A DNA stretch of 64,000 nt from BB31 sp964582525 (GTDB taxonomy: Bacteria; Pseudomonadota; Gammaproteobacteria; Beggiatoales; Beggiatoaceae). The position numbers and the translations under genes are program-made. Location: the NCBI GenBank assembly GCA_964582525.1, contig CAZOSP010000003.1, forward strand, positions 6,902 through 70,901, read 5' to 3'. A model generated the notes under the pieces. It saw only the letters and a list, made by a program, of their open reading frames with translations, ran no database searches and was not told where the DNA came from. This document shows, one piece after another, positions 40,434 to 49,624 of the stretch (its first letter is position 1; each line of letters opens with the position of its first letter).

Positions 40434-40479
40434 CGTTACGCGGTGGCTGCTCTTGGCGAACAGCAGCCTTTGCGTAACG
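40434..40479. other. Long intergenic hairpin between yrfG and the REC-kinase gene
   Basis: CGTTACGC pairs with GCGTAACG and, inside it, GGCTGCT with AGCAGCC, with three-base mismatched bulges between the two stems. No T-run follows directly. GCGTAACGTC recurs near 60487, so this may be another repeat. Confidence 0.55.
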
Positions 40480-40518
40480 TCGGTAAATTTTGTAAAAATT
40501 TCTTAAGCATAACACGCT

Positions 40519-41187
40519 TTAAGTGGATAATTGAGGAATCAACTGAGCAAAATTTTCCAAATAGACAAATTCATCTGATTGGCGGGGCGGCTGTTGGCTG
40601 TCGGGACAACGCACTGCCAACAAATGCGCAATGCCGTAGCTTTTAGCGGAACGCAACACCGGCAAACTGTCGTCAATCAATAAAGTGCGTTGCGGGGTAT
40701 AGCTTTCTCGCGCTTGCAAACGCCGCCAAAAATGTCCATCTTCTTTGGGTAAGCCCAGTTCATGCGAGCTGATAATCTGGTCTAAATGCGCACCTAAGCG
40801 GGTTTTACGCATTTTCAAAGCTAGGGTTTTTTGATGTGCATTGGTGACTAACACAGCGCGTCGCCCGCTGTTGCGCAATGCTTGCAAAAATTCAATGACC
40901 TGCGGATGTTCGGCAATCAGATGCGCCACCTCTTCTTTGAGCAAGGGAATGTCTAGTCCCAAGGTGTCAGTCCAATAATCCAAACAATACCAATCTAGCG
41001 TGCCTTCAACGCGCTGGCAAATCGCTAAAAATTCTGCTTTGGCAATCTCTAGCGGCAGATTTTGTTTTTCTGCGTAGCGTTGTGGCACCAGTTCTAGCCA
41101 GAAATAATTATCAAAATGCAGATCGAGCAGTGTGCCGTCCATATCTAACAGCACATGTTCAATCGCTTGCCAATCAACTAAAGACAT
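40519..41187 (-). CDS. yrfG: HAD-family GMP/IMP nucleotidase
   Basis: A 222-residue HAD hydrolase close to E. coli YrfG, which dephosphorylates GMP and IMP. HAD motif I is LLDMDGTLLD, followed by the diagnostic LHFDNYFWLELVPQ and LDWYCLDYWTD. Motif II lies in LVTNAHQKT, and motifs III and IV in LPKEDGHFW and LLIDDSLPVL. ATG at 41187 follows GAGGAG by 6 bases. No functional link to neighbours is evident. Confidence 0.92.
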   Translation of the reverse strand: MSLVDWQAIEHVLLDMDGTLLDLHFDNYFWLELVPQRYAEKQNLPLEIAKAEFLAICQRVEGTLDWYCLDYWTDTLGLDIPLLKEEVAHLIAEHPQVIEFLQALRNSGRRAVLVTNAHQKTLALKMRKTRLGAHLDQIISSHELGLPKEDGHFWRRLQARESYTPQRTLLIDDSLPVLRSAKSYGIAHLLAVRCPDSQQPPRQSDEFVYLENFAQLIPQLST

Positions 41188-41320
41188 CAGTTTCTCCTCA
41201 GAGCCTGTAAAAAAATCAACCACCAGCGAATTTTCTCCTCTTATGGAGCATCAAAAAAACACCTGCGTGGCTACCAAAGCCCTCACTGTTGGATTTTCTT
41301 AATTTTTGCCGCTAAAATCT

Positions 41321-41437
41321 CAATATATCGATATTTTTGGCATCTGAAGCACTCGCGTCAAGACCAGACCCTAACAGGCGCTCCCGCAGAATGCTGACTT
41401 TTTCACTGCTGCTGTACTGTTTGCGTGTCTTGCTCAT
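41321..41437 (-). pseudogene. N-terminal fragment of an IS3-type transposase OrfA
   Basis: A 38-residue frame, MSKTRKQYSSSEKVSILRE and then RLLGSGLDAS, matches the usual start of IS3/IS911 OrfA helix-turn-helix proteins. GTCAGGAAATGAGC precedes it. It stops after 39 codons and no OrfB follows. It lies in the 400-base gap between yrfG and the ten-PAS gene; nothing else is seen there. Confidence 0.55.
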
Positions 41438-41588
41438 TTCCTGACCCTTTTGCTTGGTAGTGACTCATTTAACTCAAGCAAAATTCCGATTCCAGGTGAA
41501 GCATAACAGTAACGCACAAGACCGACGAAAAGACCAGCAGGGGGGGGTATTTGTTGCGAGTTAGCTTACCACTCACCACTCGAAAAGA

Positions 41589-44500
41589 TTAAATCGCTAC
41601 ACAAAAATTCACTAACATACGCCGCCCATCTTCGAGCAGTACGCGATGCGTCAACACGCCTAAACTCAGTGCCGTTCCGTTGCGGCGTTGTTCGTTGGTA
41701 TGCTTGAACAGTTTGGGGGCTTCATTGCTGATGAGCAGGCTGAAGTAATCTCGGATGGCTGCGTCGTGGTGGGCGGGCGGCAGCACGGTGGTGAAGGGCT
41801 TGTGGAGTAATTCTTCTATCGCATAGCCGTATAAATCTGCATAAGCTTTGTTGATGAGTATAAAACGTCCGCGATCATCGGTGATGCTTATGCCTATTTG
41901 CGTGGTTTTGAAAATGAAATCGGCTAAATTGTCTGCGCTCAGTTTACTTAACACGTCGGGCGTTTGTGTTGCTGTGTTGACCGGCAAGCCTAGTTGCCAG
42001 TTGTGCCAGCCATTGACATTGTGTTGCTGCGAAAAGTCAAACCAGTCTATCGCTTGCTGTACGCCATTTTTACAGATTATCTGCCCCTGCCAACGCGGGG
42101 CTTGGGTTTCGCCGCGCAACCGTGAGCGTTGTAAACGGTCGGGATAGAGCATTTGCATGGCTTTGGCGTTGTTGAGTATCTCTTCACGCGGGTAGCCGGT
42201 GAGTTGTTCTGCGGCGGCATTCCATGCCACCAGTTGCCCGCTTTTATCGACTGCGTGAAGCAGCAGCGGCAGTTGCTCAAGCATCTGCCGCAGGCTGTCT
42301 TGCTGCCGGCTGGGTTTTTCCATGACAGTGCGCGGGTTGCAATCAGTGATGTCAATCGCATAAACCACCACGCCTTTGACTTCGCCGCTGGCTTTGGTGT
42401 AGGGGATGCGCCCTATTTGTAAGCGTCTTTCGCTGCCGCGGTTTTGTAAAAATATATCCTGTTTTTCATAAGATGGCTCGCCGCTTTGTAATACGCTTTG
42501 GTTGTTCGAGTAAAAGGCGCGGCTGTCATCGCTGGGAAAGGCTTCTTGCCCCAATTGGTTGACGTGCAGTAGGCGGTTGTTTTGGTCACGATGCCAGATC
42601 ATGATCGGCACGGTGTCAAATATCATTTGGTATTCTTCCCATTGATTGCGCAGGGTTTCCCATATTCGTTTGCGCTCGCTGATGTCGTGCATGAGTTCAA
42701 ATTTGAACAATATGTGTCCGTCTCTACTGCGCACCGCATCGGCGCGTTGCCACACATGGAATAGCTTGCCACTGGCATTGAGTACGTCTAATTCGCCGCT
42801 CCAGCTTTCGCCTTGCGCCAGTGCGGGTTTGACTTCACGCTCAATGATTTCATGCGATTCAGGCGGGTAGTCCATGCGCCGCTGTTGTTGGCGGGCTTGT
42901 TCAAGCGAGCGTCCAAACAATTTACTATAGGCGGGGTTGACGTATATCGGCTCGTTGCTTGGGCTGCTAATGGTGATTGCTTCGTCGGAGGCTTCGATAA
43001 TGGATTTGAATAGTTGCAGGTCGCTTTGGGTTTTGTCGCGCTCGGTGATGTCTATCCCTACGCCAAACAGATAATCCAACATGCCTTCGGGCTTGACCAC
43101 AGCGCGGGCGTGCCATTCTACTTTTAGCACTTCGCTATTGCGCGTCATCAGTTGGCTATAAATCACTTGCGGGCGCATGGATTGCGCCAGCGATGCAAAC
43201 AACTCTTCAATATGCGGGCGTTCTGTGTCGGGTACTAATGCGTCCAAAAACAGCTTGTCTTCCAATTCTTCGAGATTGTAATCCAAGGCTTTCAGCATCG
43301 CATTGTTGATCATGCGAATGCTGCTGTCGGGATTGATGGCAAAGAAGAAGGTGGGTGAACTTTGCACCAATGTCTGCACGAAGTCACGCTCGGTGCGCAA
43401 CGCTTCTTCGGCGGCGCGGCGGTCGGTGATGTCGCGTAGGGTTGCGCAGACTAGCGAGCGTCCTTGAAATAGGTAGGTGCTGCCGGTGGAGATTTCTACG
43501 GGAAACACGGTGCCGTCTTTTTTCTTATGCCAGCGCAAGGGGATGATTTGATGGCGTCCGCCGCTGTAAAGCGCGGCACGCGACTTAACGGGTTCGGCGG
43601 ATAAATCGCTGGTGGTCAAATGTAGCCATTCATCCTTTGTGTAGCCATACATGGATACAGCGACGTTATTGACATCAAAGATTTGCTGCGAGTTGGCATC
43701 AAACACTACTGTGGCTGCGGATGAGGCTTCAAACAGTTGGCGATATTTAGATTGGCTTTCCCACAAAGCGGTTTCTAGTTGCTGCCGTTCGCTGGTCTCG
43801 CGGATCACCTGCAAGAGCATTTCTTTGCCTTGTAGCACAAACGGGTTGGTGGTGACTTCTACTGGGAAGACGCTGGTGTCTTTGCGTTTGTGGTGGCGGC
43901 GACGGGTTTGGCGGGTTGGGCGTTTGCCGGCTGCACTGGCTTTTTCCGCTTGGGCGGATAATTCGGTGCGCTTGATGCGTAGAAATTCTTGTCGATTGAA
44001 GCCATACATCTGCGTGGCGGCGCGGTTTACGTCAACAATTTTGTCTGTGTTTGCGTCAATTAATAAAATCGCATCGGTTTCTGTATCCATTAATTGTTGG
44101 TAACGGGTTTCGCTTAACTGCCGCTGATCTTCGACTTGCTGACGTTCGGTGATGTCTTGGTGCATCCCGATCAAGTGCGTCGGTTTGCCCGCCGCATCGC
44201 GCACCACAGTGCCGGTGCAGCGCACCCAGCGATAGCTGCCGTCTTTATGTTGTAGGCGATGGGTGTTATCCAAACGATGCGTCACGCCTTCGAGATGGTT
44301 TTGAATGTCTGCCATGACGCGCTTGTAATCGAGCGGGTGTACGCGCTGATACCAGCTTTCGGCGCTGCCAACCAGTTCGTCTTCATAGCCCAACATGGCT
44401 TTCCATTGCGGCGAAAAACTGATGCGATTATTGTCTAAGTTCCAATCCCAAAAATCGTTTTGTAGCGTATCCGCACCGCCGCCTTTGGGCATTTCTACCT

Positions 44501-45251
44501 GTTCGCGCAGCGATTGCTCGGTTTCTTTGAAATGCGTCACATCAGAAAAAGAAATCACCACCGCATAAGGGGTCATTTCGTCGCGCCACAAGGGATGGGC
44601 ATTGAAGCGCAGCCACAGGGTTTCACCGTCGGGTTTTTCTACGCCAATAATGCTGTCGGTATAGGCTTTGCCGGTGCGTAAGGTGCATATCGCGGGATGG
44701 GTTTCGGTAGGGTATGGGCTGCCGTCTTCTTTCAGCATCTGCCAATCGGGATCAACCAGCGTCCAGCCGATCATGTTTTCTACTGTTAAGCCCAATATAT
44801 GCTCGGCACTGGGATTGCACGCACCAATCGTCCCGTTGGCATACTGCAACACTACGCCTTCTTCTAGCACGCTGATCATTTCATCCGCGACTGAGGGTCT
44901 TTCGCGTCCGCTGATGTCCATTGCCGTGACATAAAAAGCGTCTTCTTGTGAGGCGGCGGAGGTCACTTCCCACAACAGATGTCGGTAAGTGCCGTTTTGA
45001 TGGCGAAAACGGCAAGAAAATGAAGTGGACACACTGCCTTTGCGTAGCTGCTCAAAATAGTATTCAGTGGATAGGCGATCTTCGGGGTGGATAAAATCCA
45101 GCAAAGGCTGGGTCAGCAAGGGGCCGGTAGAAAATCCCAAGGTTTTTTCCCATGCCGCATTAACCTCTTTGAAGCGCACTTCAAAATCAAGAATCGCGAA
45201 CATGGCAGAGGAACGCCAAAAAAAACGCGAATGATGCGGGGTCTCGGACAT
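41589..45251 (-). CDS. Ten-PAS-domain protein without an output domain
   Basis: A soluble protein of 1220 residues made of about ten PAS units, starting near residues 10, 125, 255, 380, 500, 625, 745, 870, 1000 and 1105. Most end in a PAC-type D[IV]TER/SER linker (HQDITERQQVE, LRDITDRRAAEEALR, GVGIDITERDK). The C-terminus is itself a PAS domain (GISITDDRGRFILINKAYAD). No kinase, GGDEF, EAL, HD-GYP or chemoreceptor domain follows, and the stop is not a frameshift point that I can see. AGGA precedes the ATG. PAS domains bind haem, flavin or small ligands or act as dimer hubs. The protein may be a scaffold that signals through another protein. A paralogue lies at 50825. Confidence 0.85.
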   Translation of the reverse strand: MSETPHHSRFFWRSSAMFAILDFEVRFKEVNAAWEKTLGFSTGPLLTQPLLDFIHPEDRLSTEYYFEQLRKGSVSTSFSCRFRHQNGTYRHLLWEVTSAASQEDAFYVTAMDISGRERPSVADEMISVLEEGVVLQYANGTIGACNPSAEHILGLTVENMIGWTLVDPDWQMLKEDGSPYPTETHPAICTLRTGKAYTDSIIGVEKPDGETLWLRFNAHPLWRDEMTPYAVVISFSDVTHFKETEQSLREQVEMPKGGGADTLQNDFWDWNLDNNRISFSPQWKAMLGYEDELVGSAESWYQRVHPLDYKRVMADIQNHLEGVTHRLDNTHRLQHKDGSYRWVRCTGTVVRDAAGKPTHLIGMHQDITERQQVEDQRQLSETRYQQLMDTETDAILLIDANTDKIVDVNRAATQMYGFNRQEFLRIKRTELSAQAEKASAAGKRPTRQTRRRHHKRKDTSVFPVEVTTNPFVLQGKEMLLQVIRETSERQQLETALWESQSKYRQLFEASSAATVVFDANSQQIFDVNNVAVSMYGYTKDEWLHLTTSDLSAEPVKSRAALYSGGRHQIIPLRWHKKKDGTVFPVEISTGSTYLFQGRSLVCATLRDITDRRAAEEALRTERDFVQTLVQSSPTFFFAINPDSSIRMINNAMLKALDYNLEELEDKLFLDALVPDTERPHIEELFASLAQSMRPQVIYSQLMTRNSEVLKVEWHARAVVKPEGMLDYLFGVGIDITERDKTQSDLQLFKSIIEASDEAITISSPSNEPIYVNPAYSKLFGRSLEQARQQQRRMDYPPESHEIIEREVKPALAQGESWSGELDVLNASGKLFHVWQRADAVRSRDGHILFKFELMHDISERKRIWETLRNQWEEYQMIFDTVPIMIWHRDQNNRLLHVNQLGQEAFPSDDSRAFYSNNQSVLQSGEPSYEKQDIFLQNRGSERRLQIGRIPYTKASGEVKGVVVYAIDITDCNPRTVMEKPSRQQDSLRQMLEQLPLLLHAVDKSGQLVAWNAAAEQLTGYPREEILNNAKAMQMLYPDRLQRSRLRGETQAPRWQGQIICKNGVQQAIDWFDFSQQHNVNGWHNWQLGLPVNTATQTPDVLSKLSADNLADFIFKTTQIGISITDDRGRFILINKAYADLYGYAIEELLHKPFTTVLPPAHHDAAIRDYFSLLISNEAPKLFKHTNEQRRNGTALSLGVLTHRVLLEDGRRMLVNFCVAI

Positions 45252-45404
45252 AAGAGTATCCTAAAAAAGCTATTGTTTTATGTACTTGAAGGGCGCGGCG
45301 CGAGAAATCCTACCGCACAGCCTGCTATCCCTTTTGGAGGGGCTTCGTGCAACTAGAATGCCACTATGCGCGTGGCGTGTGCGAAGCCGTAGTTTTGCAG
45401 TCAG

Positions 45405-46379
45405 CTAGAAATGCTGATAGCCGCTTTTTTGGGCGGCTGTATAAATCCGTTGGGCTTCATCTAGGCATACAATACCTGATTGATAGGTTACTCTACCAAT
45501 GCAAGTAAACACTGTTGCAGCCTGTGCCAGATTCTGTGACACCTGTGCAGATTGTGCGACAGGCGCGGTAAAACACAACTCATAATCATCGCCGGCGGAC
45601 AGGGCTAAAGCCCAAGCCAACTCTCGCGGCAATTCCGCCAATGCTGCGGACAAGGGCAGGGCGGTCAAATCCAGCACAGCACCCAGTCCATCGCCGTTGA
45701 GCAAATGCCCTAAATCTGCCAGCAAGCCATCTGACACATCAATCGCGCTACTCGCCACACCACGCAATGCCAAACCCGCCGCCACTCTCGGCGTAGGGCG
45801 GTTTAAGCGCGGCAATACGGCGGCTGCCTGTGACGCGGATAACTCAATCTCGCCCTGCCAATGACGCAACGCCAGCCCCGCATCGCCCAAGCTGCCGGTG
45901 ACATAAATGTGATCATCGGGTCGCGCTCCTCGCCGTTTTAAGATTAACTGCGGCGGACAAAAGCCCATTATTTGTACGCTTATGGTTAAGCTGCCGCGAG
46001 TGGTGTCGCCGCCGATTAATGCTACTTTGTGGGGTTGTGCTGCTTCTAGTAAACCCGCAGAGAATTTTGCTAACCATTCTTCGTTGGCGTTCGGCAGTGT
46101 TAGGGCTAAGGTGAACCAAGCCGGCGCCGCACCCATGGCCGCCATATCGCTTAAATTCACTGCCAATGCCTTATAGCCAATATCTTCAGGGCGCGTCTCC
46201 AGCGGAAAATGCACGCCCGCCACCAGTGTATCCACCGCGGTCACTAATGCCAATCCGGGCGGCACTTGGCACACCGCCGCGTCATCGCCAATGCCGAGCA
46301 AGACATCCTCGCGCAAGCCTTGTTGAAGCGACTGCGCAGGGTGCGCAAAATATTTTTCAATTAAAGCAAATTCTTGCAT
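45405..46379 (-). CDS. thiL: Thiamine-monophosphate kinase
   Basis: ThiL phosphorylates thiamine monophosphate to the active cofactor thiamine pyrophosphate, which the AceE encoded at 61.2 kb requires. The 324-residue length is normal. Diagnostic stretches are the N-terminal FALIEKYF, GIGDDAAV with metal-binding aspartates, TAVDTLVAGVHF, NLSDMAAMGA, GGDTTRG and SAIDVSDGLLADL. No thiamine riboswitch is seen upstream. A family D hairpin lies between it and ggt. Confidence 0.96.
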   Translation of the reverse strand: MQEFALIEKYFAHPAQSLQQGLREDVLLGIGDDAAVCQVPPGLALVTAVDTLVAGVHFPLETRPEDIGYKALAVNLSDMAAMGAAPAWFTLALTLPNANEEWLAKFSAGLLEAAQPHKVALIGGDTTRGSLTISVQIMGFCPPQLILKRRGARPDDHIYVTGSLGDAGLALRHWQGEIELSASQAAAVLPRLNRPTPRVAAGLALRGVASSAIDVSDGLLADLGHLLNGDGLGAVLDLTALPLSAALAELPRELAWALALSAGDDYELCFTAPVAQSAQVSQNLAQAATVFTCIGRVTYQSGIVCLDEAQRIYTAAQKSGYQHF

Positions 46380-46398
46380 AGAGATTGTTATTGGTTAG

Positions 46399-46446
46399 CC
46401 CGGTAGGGTGCGCGACATCTTTATCGTCGCGCACGCGGGATGATGG
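46399..46446. repeat. Family D hairpin repeat, copy 1
   Basis: CCCGGTAGG, then GTGCGCGAC ATCTTTATC GTCGCGCAC, then GCGGGATGATGG. The 9-base stem (46408-46434) and the flanks match the copy at 58725. Confidence 0.7.
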
Positions 46447-46509
46447 ATAGAAAGTAGGATGATGGATAGGCGCATGGCATGTGCGAAGCCTAGAAGAATA
46501 AGTTTAGAG

Positions 46510-48231
46510 CTAGTAGCCCACTGCTACCGCCGAGCTACGGCGCGGATCGGCGGCACCTTGCAACTCGCCGGTTTGCGGATTGCGCAAAATACTATGAGCC
46601 GCTCCCATCGTCCATGTGGAAGTTAACACTTTTTGCTCCATCATCAATAGGTTAAAGCGTGTATCTGGGCTTAAGCCGGGTTCCACTAGCAGGCTGTCTG
46701 GCAACCATTGGTGATGAACACGCACCGCATTGACCGCTTCTTGAATATTCAAACCGTGTTCTATCACATTCAAAATGACTTGCAGGGTGGTGGTGATAAT
46801 TTGCGAACCGCCGGGGCTACCGGTGAGCATAAAGGGCGCGCCGTCTTTTAATACCAAAGTGGGCGACATGGAGCTTAACATGCGCTTATTGGCTGCCACG
46901 GCGTTCGCTTCGCCACCGATTAAGCCATAGGCATTGGGCACCCCAGGCTTGGCACTGAAGTCATCCATTTCATTGTTCAGCAAAAAGCCCGTGCCTTCCG
47001 CCATCAAGCCTGAGCCAAAGCTGAAATTGAGGGTATAAGTATTGGCTACCATGTTGCCTGCCGCATCCAGCACGGAAAAATGCGTGGTTTGCGGGCTTTC
47101 GGCGGCGGGCGGCGTGCCTGCTTTGATCTGCTTAGAGGGCGTGGCTTTTTCTATATTGATGCGGTCGCGCAGGGCTTGCGCATAGCCGAGTGCGGTCAAG
47201 CCGCCGATGGGGACGGGCACAAAATCGGGATCGCCTAAGTATTCGGCACGATCGGCGTAAGCGCGTTTCATGGCTTCGCTCATGCGGTGAATAGTCGCGG
47301 CAGAATTGTGTCCCAAGGTGCGTAAATCGTAACCGGATAAGATATTTAGCAACTGCACAATATGCACACCGCCGGAACTCGGCGGCGACATCGAATAGAC
47401 CTGATAACCGCGAAATTCACCGCGCACCGGCTCGCGCAGCACGGGTTGGTAATCCGCCAAATCTTGCAAGGTCATCAGCCCGCCCTGCTTTGCCATATCA
47501 GCCACCAACAAACGCGCCGTTGTGCCGCCATAAAAACCGGCTATGCCCTGTTCAGCAATGCGCTGCAAACTGGCAGCAAGGTCGGCTTGCACAAAATTTT
47601 CGCCTACGGCGGGCGGCTCACCATTACGGCGGTAAAAGATTTTTTGCGCGGTTGGGCTTAAGCGTTCGCGGCGACTTTGCAGGGCTTGATGCAGGCTAGG
47701 ATTCATAGCAAAACCGTCTCGCGCCAATTTAATCGCTGCTTGCAGCACGGTTTTCAGCTCCAACGTGCCGAATTTTTCTAACGCTAACGCCAGCCCCGCT
47801 ACTGTTCCCGGAACGCCGACGGCTAAATGACTAAAGCGGCTGAGTTTGGCATCCGCGTCCCCCGCTGCATTGAGGAACATGTCGCGGTGTGCTTGTGCGG
47901 GCGCGGTTTCGCGGTAATCAATGGCGATCACCTGTTGGCTGTGGGCATCGCGCACCAGCATAAAGCCACCGCCGCCGATATTGCCGGCTCGCGGATAGGT
48001 GACTGCCAGCGCGAAGCCTACTGCTACCGCTGCATCAACTGCGTTGCCGCCTTGTTTTAAGATGTCTAAACCGATCTGCGCAGCTAAAGCTTCGTCGGCG
48101 ACTACCATGCCGTGCTGCGCTTGCACCGGTTTGAAAATGGCGTTATCGCTGATAATTGCCGGATTTGCCGCTGACGCATGGCTGTTACCGAAAAAGACGG
48201 CTAAAAAGATAAAAGCATGAAAGGACTGCAT
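46510..48231 (-). CDS. ggt: Gamma-glutamyltransferase
   Basis: A 573-residue periplasmic enzyme that cleaves glutathione and other gamma-glutamyl compounds. ATG at 48231 follows AAGGAG by 6 bases and starts a clear signal peptide (MQSFHAFIFLAVFFGNSHASA). A longer frame to 48318 exists, but its extra residues are encoded by an intergenic repeat and are unlikely to be translated. The proenzyme cleaves itself at the Thr of TTHFSV (about residue 378), giving the two subunits. The RAGNIGGGGFML and GSPGGSQIITTTLQVILN segments are also typical. All catalytic features are intact. Confidence 0.95.
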   Translation of the reverse strand: MQSFHAFIFLAVFFGNSHASAANPAIISDNAIFKPVQAQHGMVVADEALAAQIGLDILKQGGNAVDAAVAVGFALAVTYPRAGNIGGGGFMLVRDAHSQQVIAIDYRETAPAQAHRDMFLNAAGDADAKLSRFSHLAVGVPGTVAGLALALEKFGTLELKTVLQAAIKLARDGFAMNPSLHQALQSRRERLSPTAQKIFYRRNGEPPAVGENFVQADLAASLQRIAEQGIAGFYGGTTARLLVADMAKQGGLMTLQDLADYQPVLREPVRGEFRGYQVYSMSPPSSGGVHIVQLLNILSGYDLRTLGHNSAATIHRMSEAMKRAYADRAEYLGDPDFVPVPIGGLTALGYAQALRDRINIEKATPSKQIKAGTPPAAESPQTTHFSVLDAAGNMVANTYTLNFSFGSGLMAEGTGFLLNNEMDDFSAKPGVPNAYGLIGGEANAVAANKRMLSSMSPTLVLKDGAPFMLTGSPGGSQIITTTLQVILNVIEHGLNIQEAVNAVRVHHQWLPDSLLVEPGLSPDTRFNLLMMEQKVLTSTWTMGAAHSILRNPQTGELQGAADPRRSSAVAVGY

Positions 48232-48281
48232 CATTAACTCCTTAAAAATAAAAATAAAACCTAAGAGGGGGGTAAACTTTG

Positions 48282-48413
48282 CTGGGCGTGCTAATCTCCC
48301 GATTAGCACCGCCGCCAACGGCGGCGCGAAACGGGCTTACGCTGTTTGAGCTAAGTCTTACGATTAGCTCTCCCAGTGCCGCCAACGGCGGCGCGAAACG
48401 GGCTTACGCCGTT
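48282..48413. repeat. Family B palindromic element with partial tandem copy
   Basis: Outer arms CTGGG...CCCAG (48282-48376) enclose the hairpins TGCTAATCTCCCGATTAGCA, GCCGCCAACGGCGGC and GAGCTAA/TTAGCTC. A partial second unit, GCCGCCAACGGCGGCGCGAA, follows at 48377-48413. The three-hairpin layout is the same as in tamB. Confidence 0.75.
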
Positions 48414-48549
48414 GTCGCTTCACTTTTTCCTTAAACTTTTTGTACTTTGTGGTTAATATGCCCGCTGATATGACACAAGGCTTTTGGGTATGGTGAAAAC
48501 ATCAGCATCGCAAGACTTAGGCGTGAGGATTTAATAATACCCGGTTTTT

Positions 48550-48680
48550 AATCCTTACAGGTGCTTAATATCCTGTCAGGTTTTCTGAAAGTTTCGGGCG
48601 TTATTCGTTCCCTTGTTTGGCGTGGGAATGCTGTCCATCCTTTATCAGGTTTTGCCTGTAAGAACTGAATGCTGTCTCGC
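48550..48680. repeat. Diverged family A repeat region
   Basis: CCTTACAGGTGCTTAATATC, CCTGTCAGGTTTTC, CGTTCCC...GTGGGAATGCTGTCC and AGAACTGAATGCTGTC show pieces of the family A core and flanks, apparently from two degraded copies. The rest of the 509-base gap between ggt and the LysM gene holds the family B element and no gene. Confidence 0.45.
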
Positions 48681-48740
48681 TCTGCCCAATCGCCTGTCCT
48701 CACCAGCGTAGTTAGAACGAACCAAACGGAGTTAAAGTGT

Positions 48741-49526
48741 ATGCGGTCGCTAAAATCCTTATTATCTATCAGTGCTTTAATCGGGCTGGGACTCTTGAGT
48801 GCCTGTAGCCGTAACCAAGTTGAACCGGAAGACCCAGCAGCCGATCCGACGCAGGGCGTACCGCCCGGTACGGTGGTGGTTGAACCTGTGGTGGTCGAAC
48901 CCGCCCCGTTGCCGGATGCGGGCGGTGCGCCTGTGGTTGTGACACCCACTCCCCGCAGTAGCACAGACATACATACCGTGCAGCCCGGCGAGGGCTTGTA
49001 TGGTATTGCACGGCAATATGGCTTGAACTATCTTCAGCTTGCTACATGGAATAATATTCCGCCCCCTTACAGTCTTCAAGTGGGGCAGCAAATAGTCTTG
49101 TCTGGCAGCAGCGACGCGCCTGCGCCTGGTCCCGCTCCGGTTTATACGCCGCCGCCGGAATTACCAAGCGCGCAGCCTAGAACCACCGCCACGCAATACC
49201 ACACGGTACAGCCCGGCGAAAATCTGTACCGTATTGCTAAAAACTATGGCTTGAATTATCAAGATGTTGCGCAGCAAAATGGCATTCCTTATCCTTACAA
49301 TGTCAGTGTTGGACAGCGTATTGGCATTTATGGGAACAATGCCGCGCCTCCCACAGCACGCAGTGACTATAGCAATTCCCCAGCTTATCATATTGTTTCT
49401 CCACAAGAAACTCTGTACAGTTTGTCACAGCGTTATGGTTTTAGCGTGCAGCAATTAGCCACTTGGAACGGTTTGTATCCGCCTTATACGCTAACTGTGG
49501 GGCAAAGCCTGCGCGTTTCACCTTAA
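48741..49526 (+). CDS. LysM-repeat lipoprotein
   Basis: A 261-residue lipoprotein. ATG at 48741 follows GGAG; the signal peptide ends in the lipobox LLSAC. A Pro- and Val-rich linker (about 25-75) leads to three LysM domains, near residues 80-128, 150-197 and 212-260, with HTVQPGEGLYGIARQYG, HTVQPGENLYRIAKNYG and HIVSPQETLYSLSQRYG. LysM binds N-acetylglucosamine in peptidoglycan. NlpD-type proteins share this start, but there is no C-terminal M23 (LytM) domain. It probably tethers or organises envelope components at the cell wall. Confidence 0.88.
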   Translation: MRSLKSLLSISALIGLGLLSACSRNQVEPEDPAADPTQGVPPGTVVVEPVVVEPAPLPDAGGAPVVVTPTPRSSTDIHTVQPGEGLYGIARQYGLNYLQLATWNNIPPPYSLQVGQQIVLSGSSDAPAPGPAPVYTPPPELPSAQPRTTATQYHTVQPGENLYRIAKNYGLNYQDVAQQNGIPYPYNVSVGQRIGIYGNNAAPPTARSDYSNSPAYHIVSPQETLYSLSQRYGFSVQQLATWNGLYPPYTLTVGQSLRVSP

Positions 49527-49532
49527 GCACTG

Positions 49533-49568
49533 AAACCCTCTAGGTTTTATAAACCTAGTGGGTTTTTT
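49533..49568 (+). terminator. Rho-independent terminator after the LysM gene
   Basis: AAACCCTCTAGGTTT and AAACCTAGTGGGTTT form a stem of about 15 pairs with one mismatch around a short loop, followed by seven T residues. It begins 7 bases after the stop. Confidence 0.85.
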
Positions 49569-49624
49569 TACTCAGTCTCGCTATGATCGATGCGAGGTTA
49601 TTCAGCCCACAAAGGAGTAGAAAA

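Noticed and set aside
46380..46509. Thiamine riboswitch near thiL
   Set aside because: No TPP riboswitch core motifs were found; the only structure is a simple family D hairpin.
48232..48318. Longer N-terminus for gamma-glutamyltransferase
   Set aside because: The extra codons are repeat-derived, and AAGGAG plus a clean signal peptide support the start at 48231.
48548..48970. 140-codon minus-strand frame
   Set aside because: It is antisense to the Pro/Val-rich linker of the LysM lipoprotein and has low-complexity Gly/Thr composition typical of a shadow frame.
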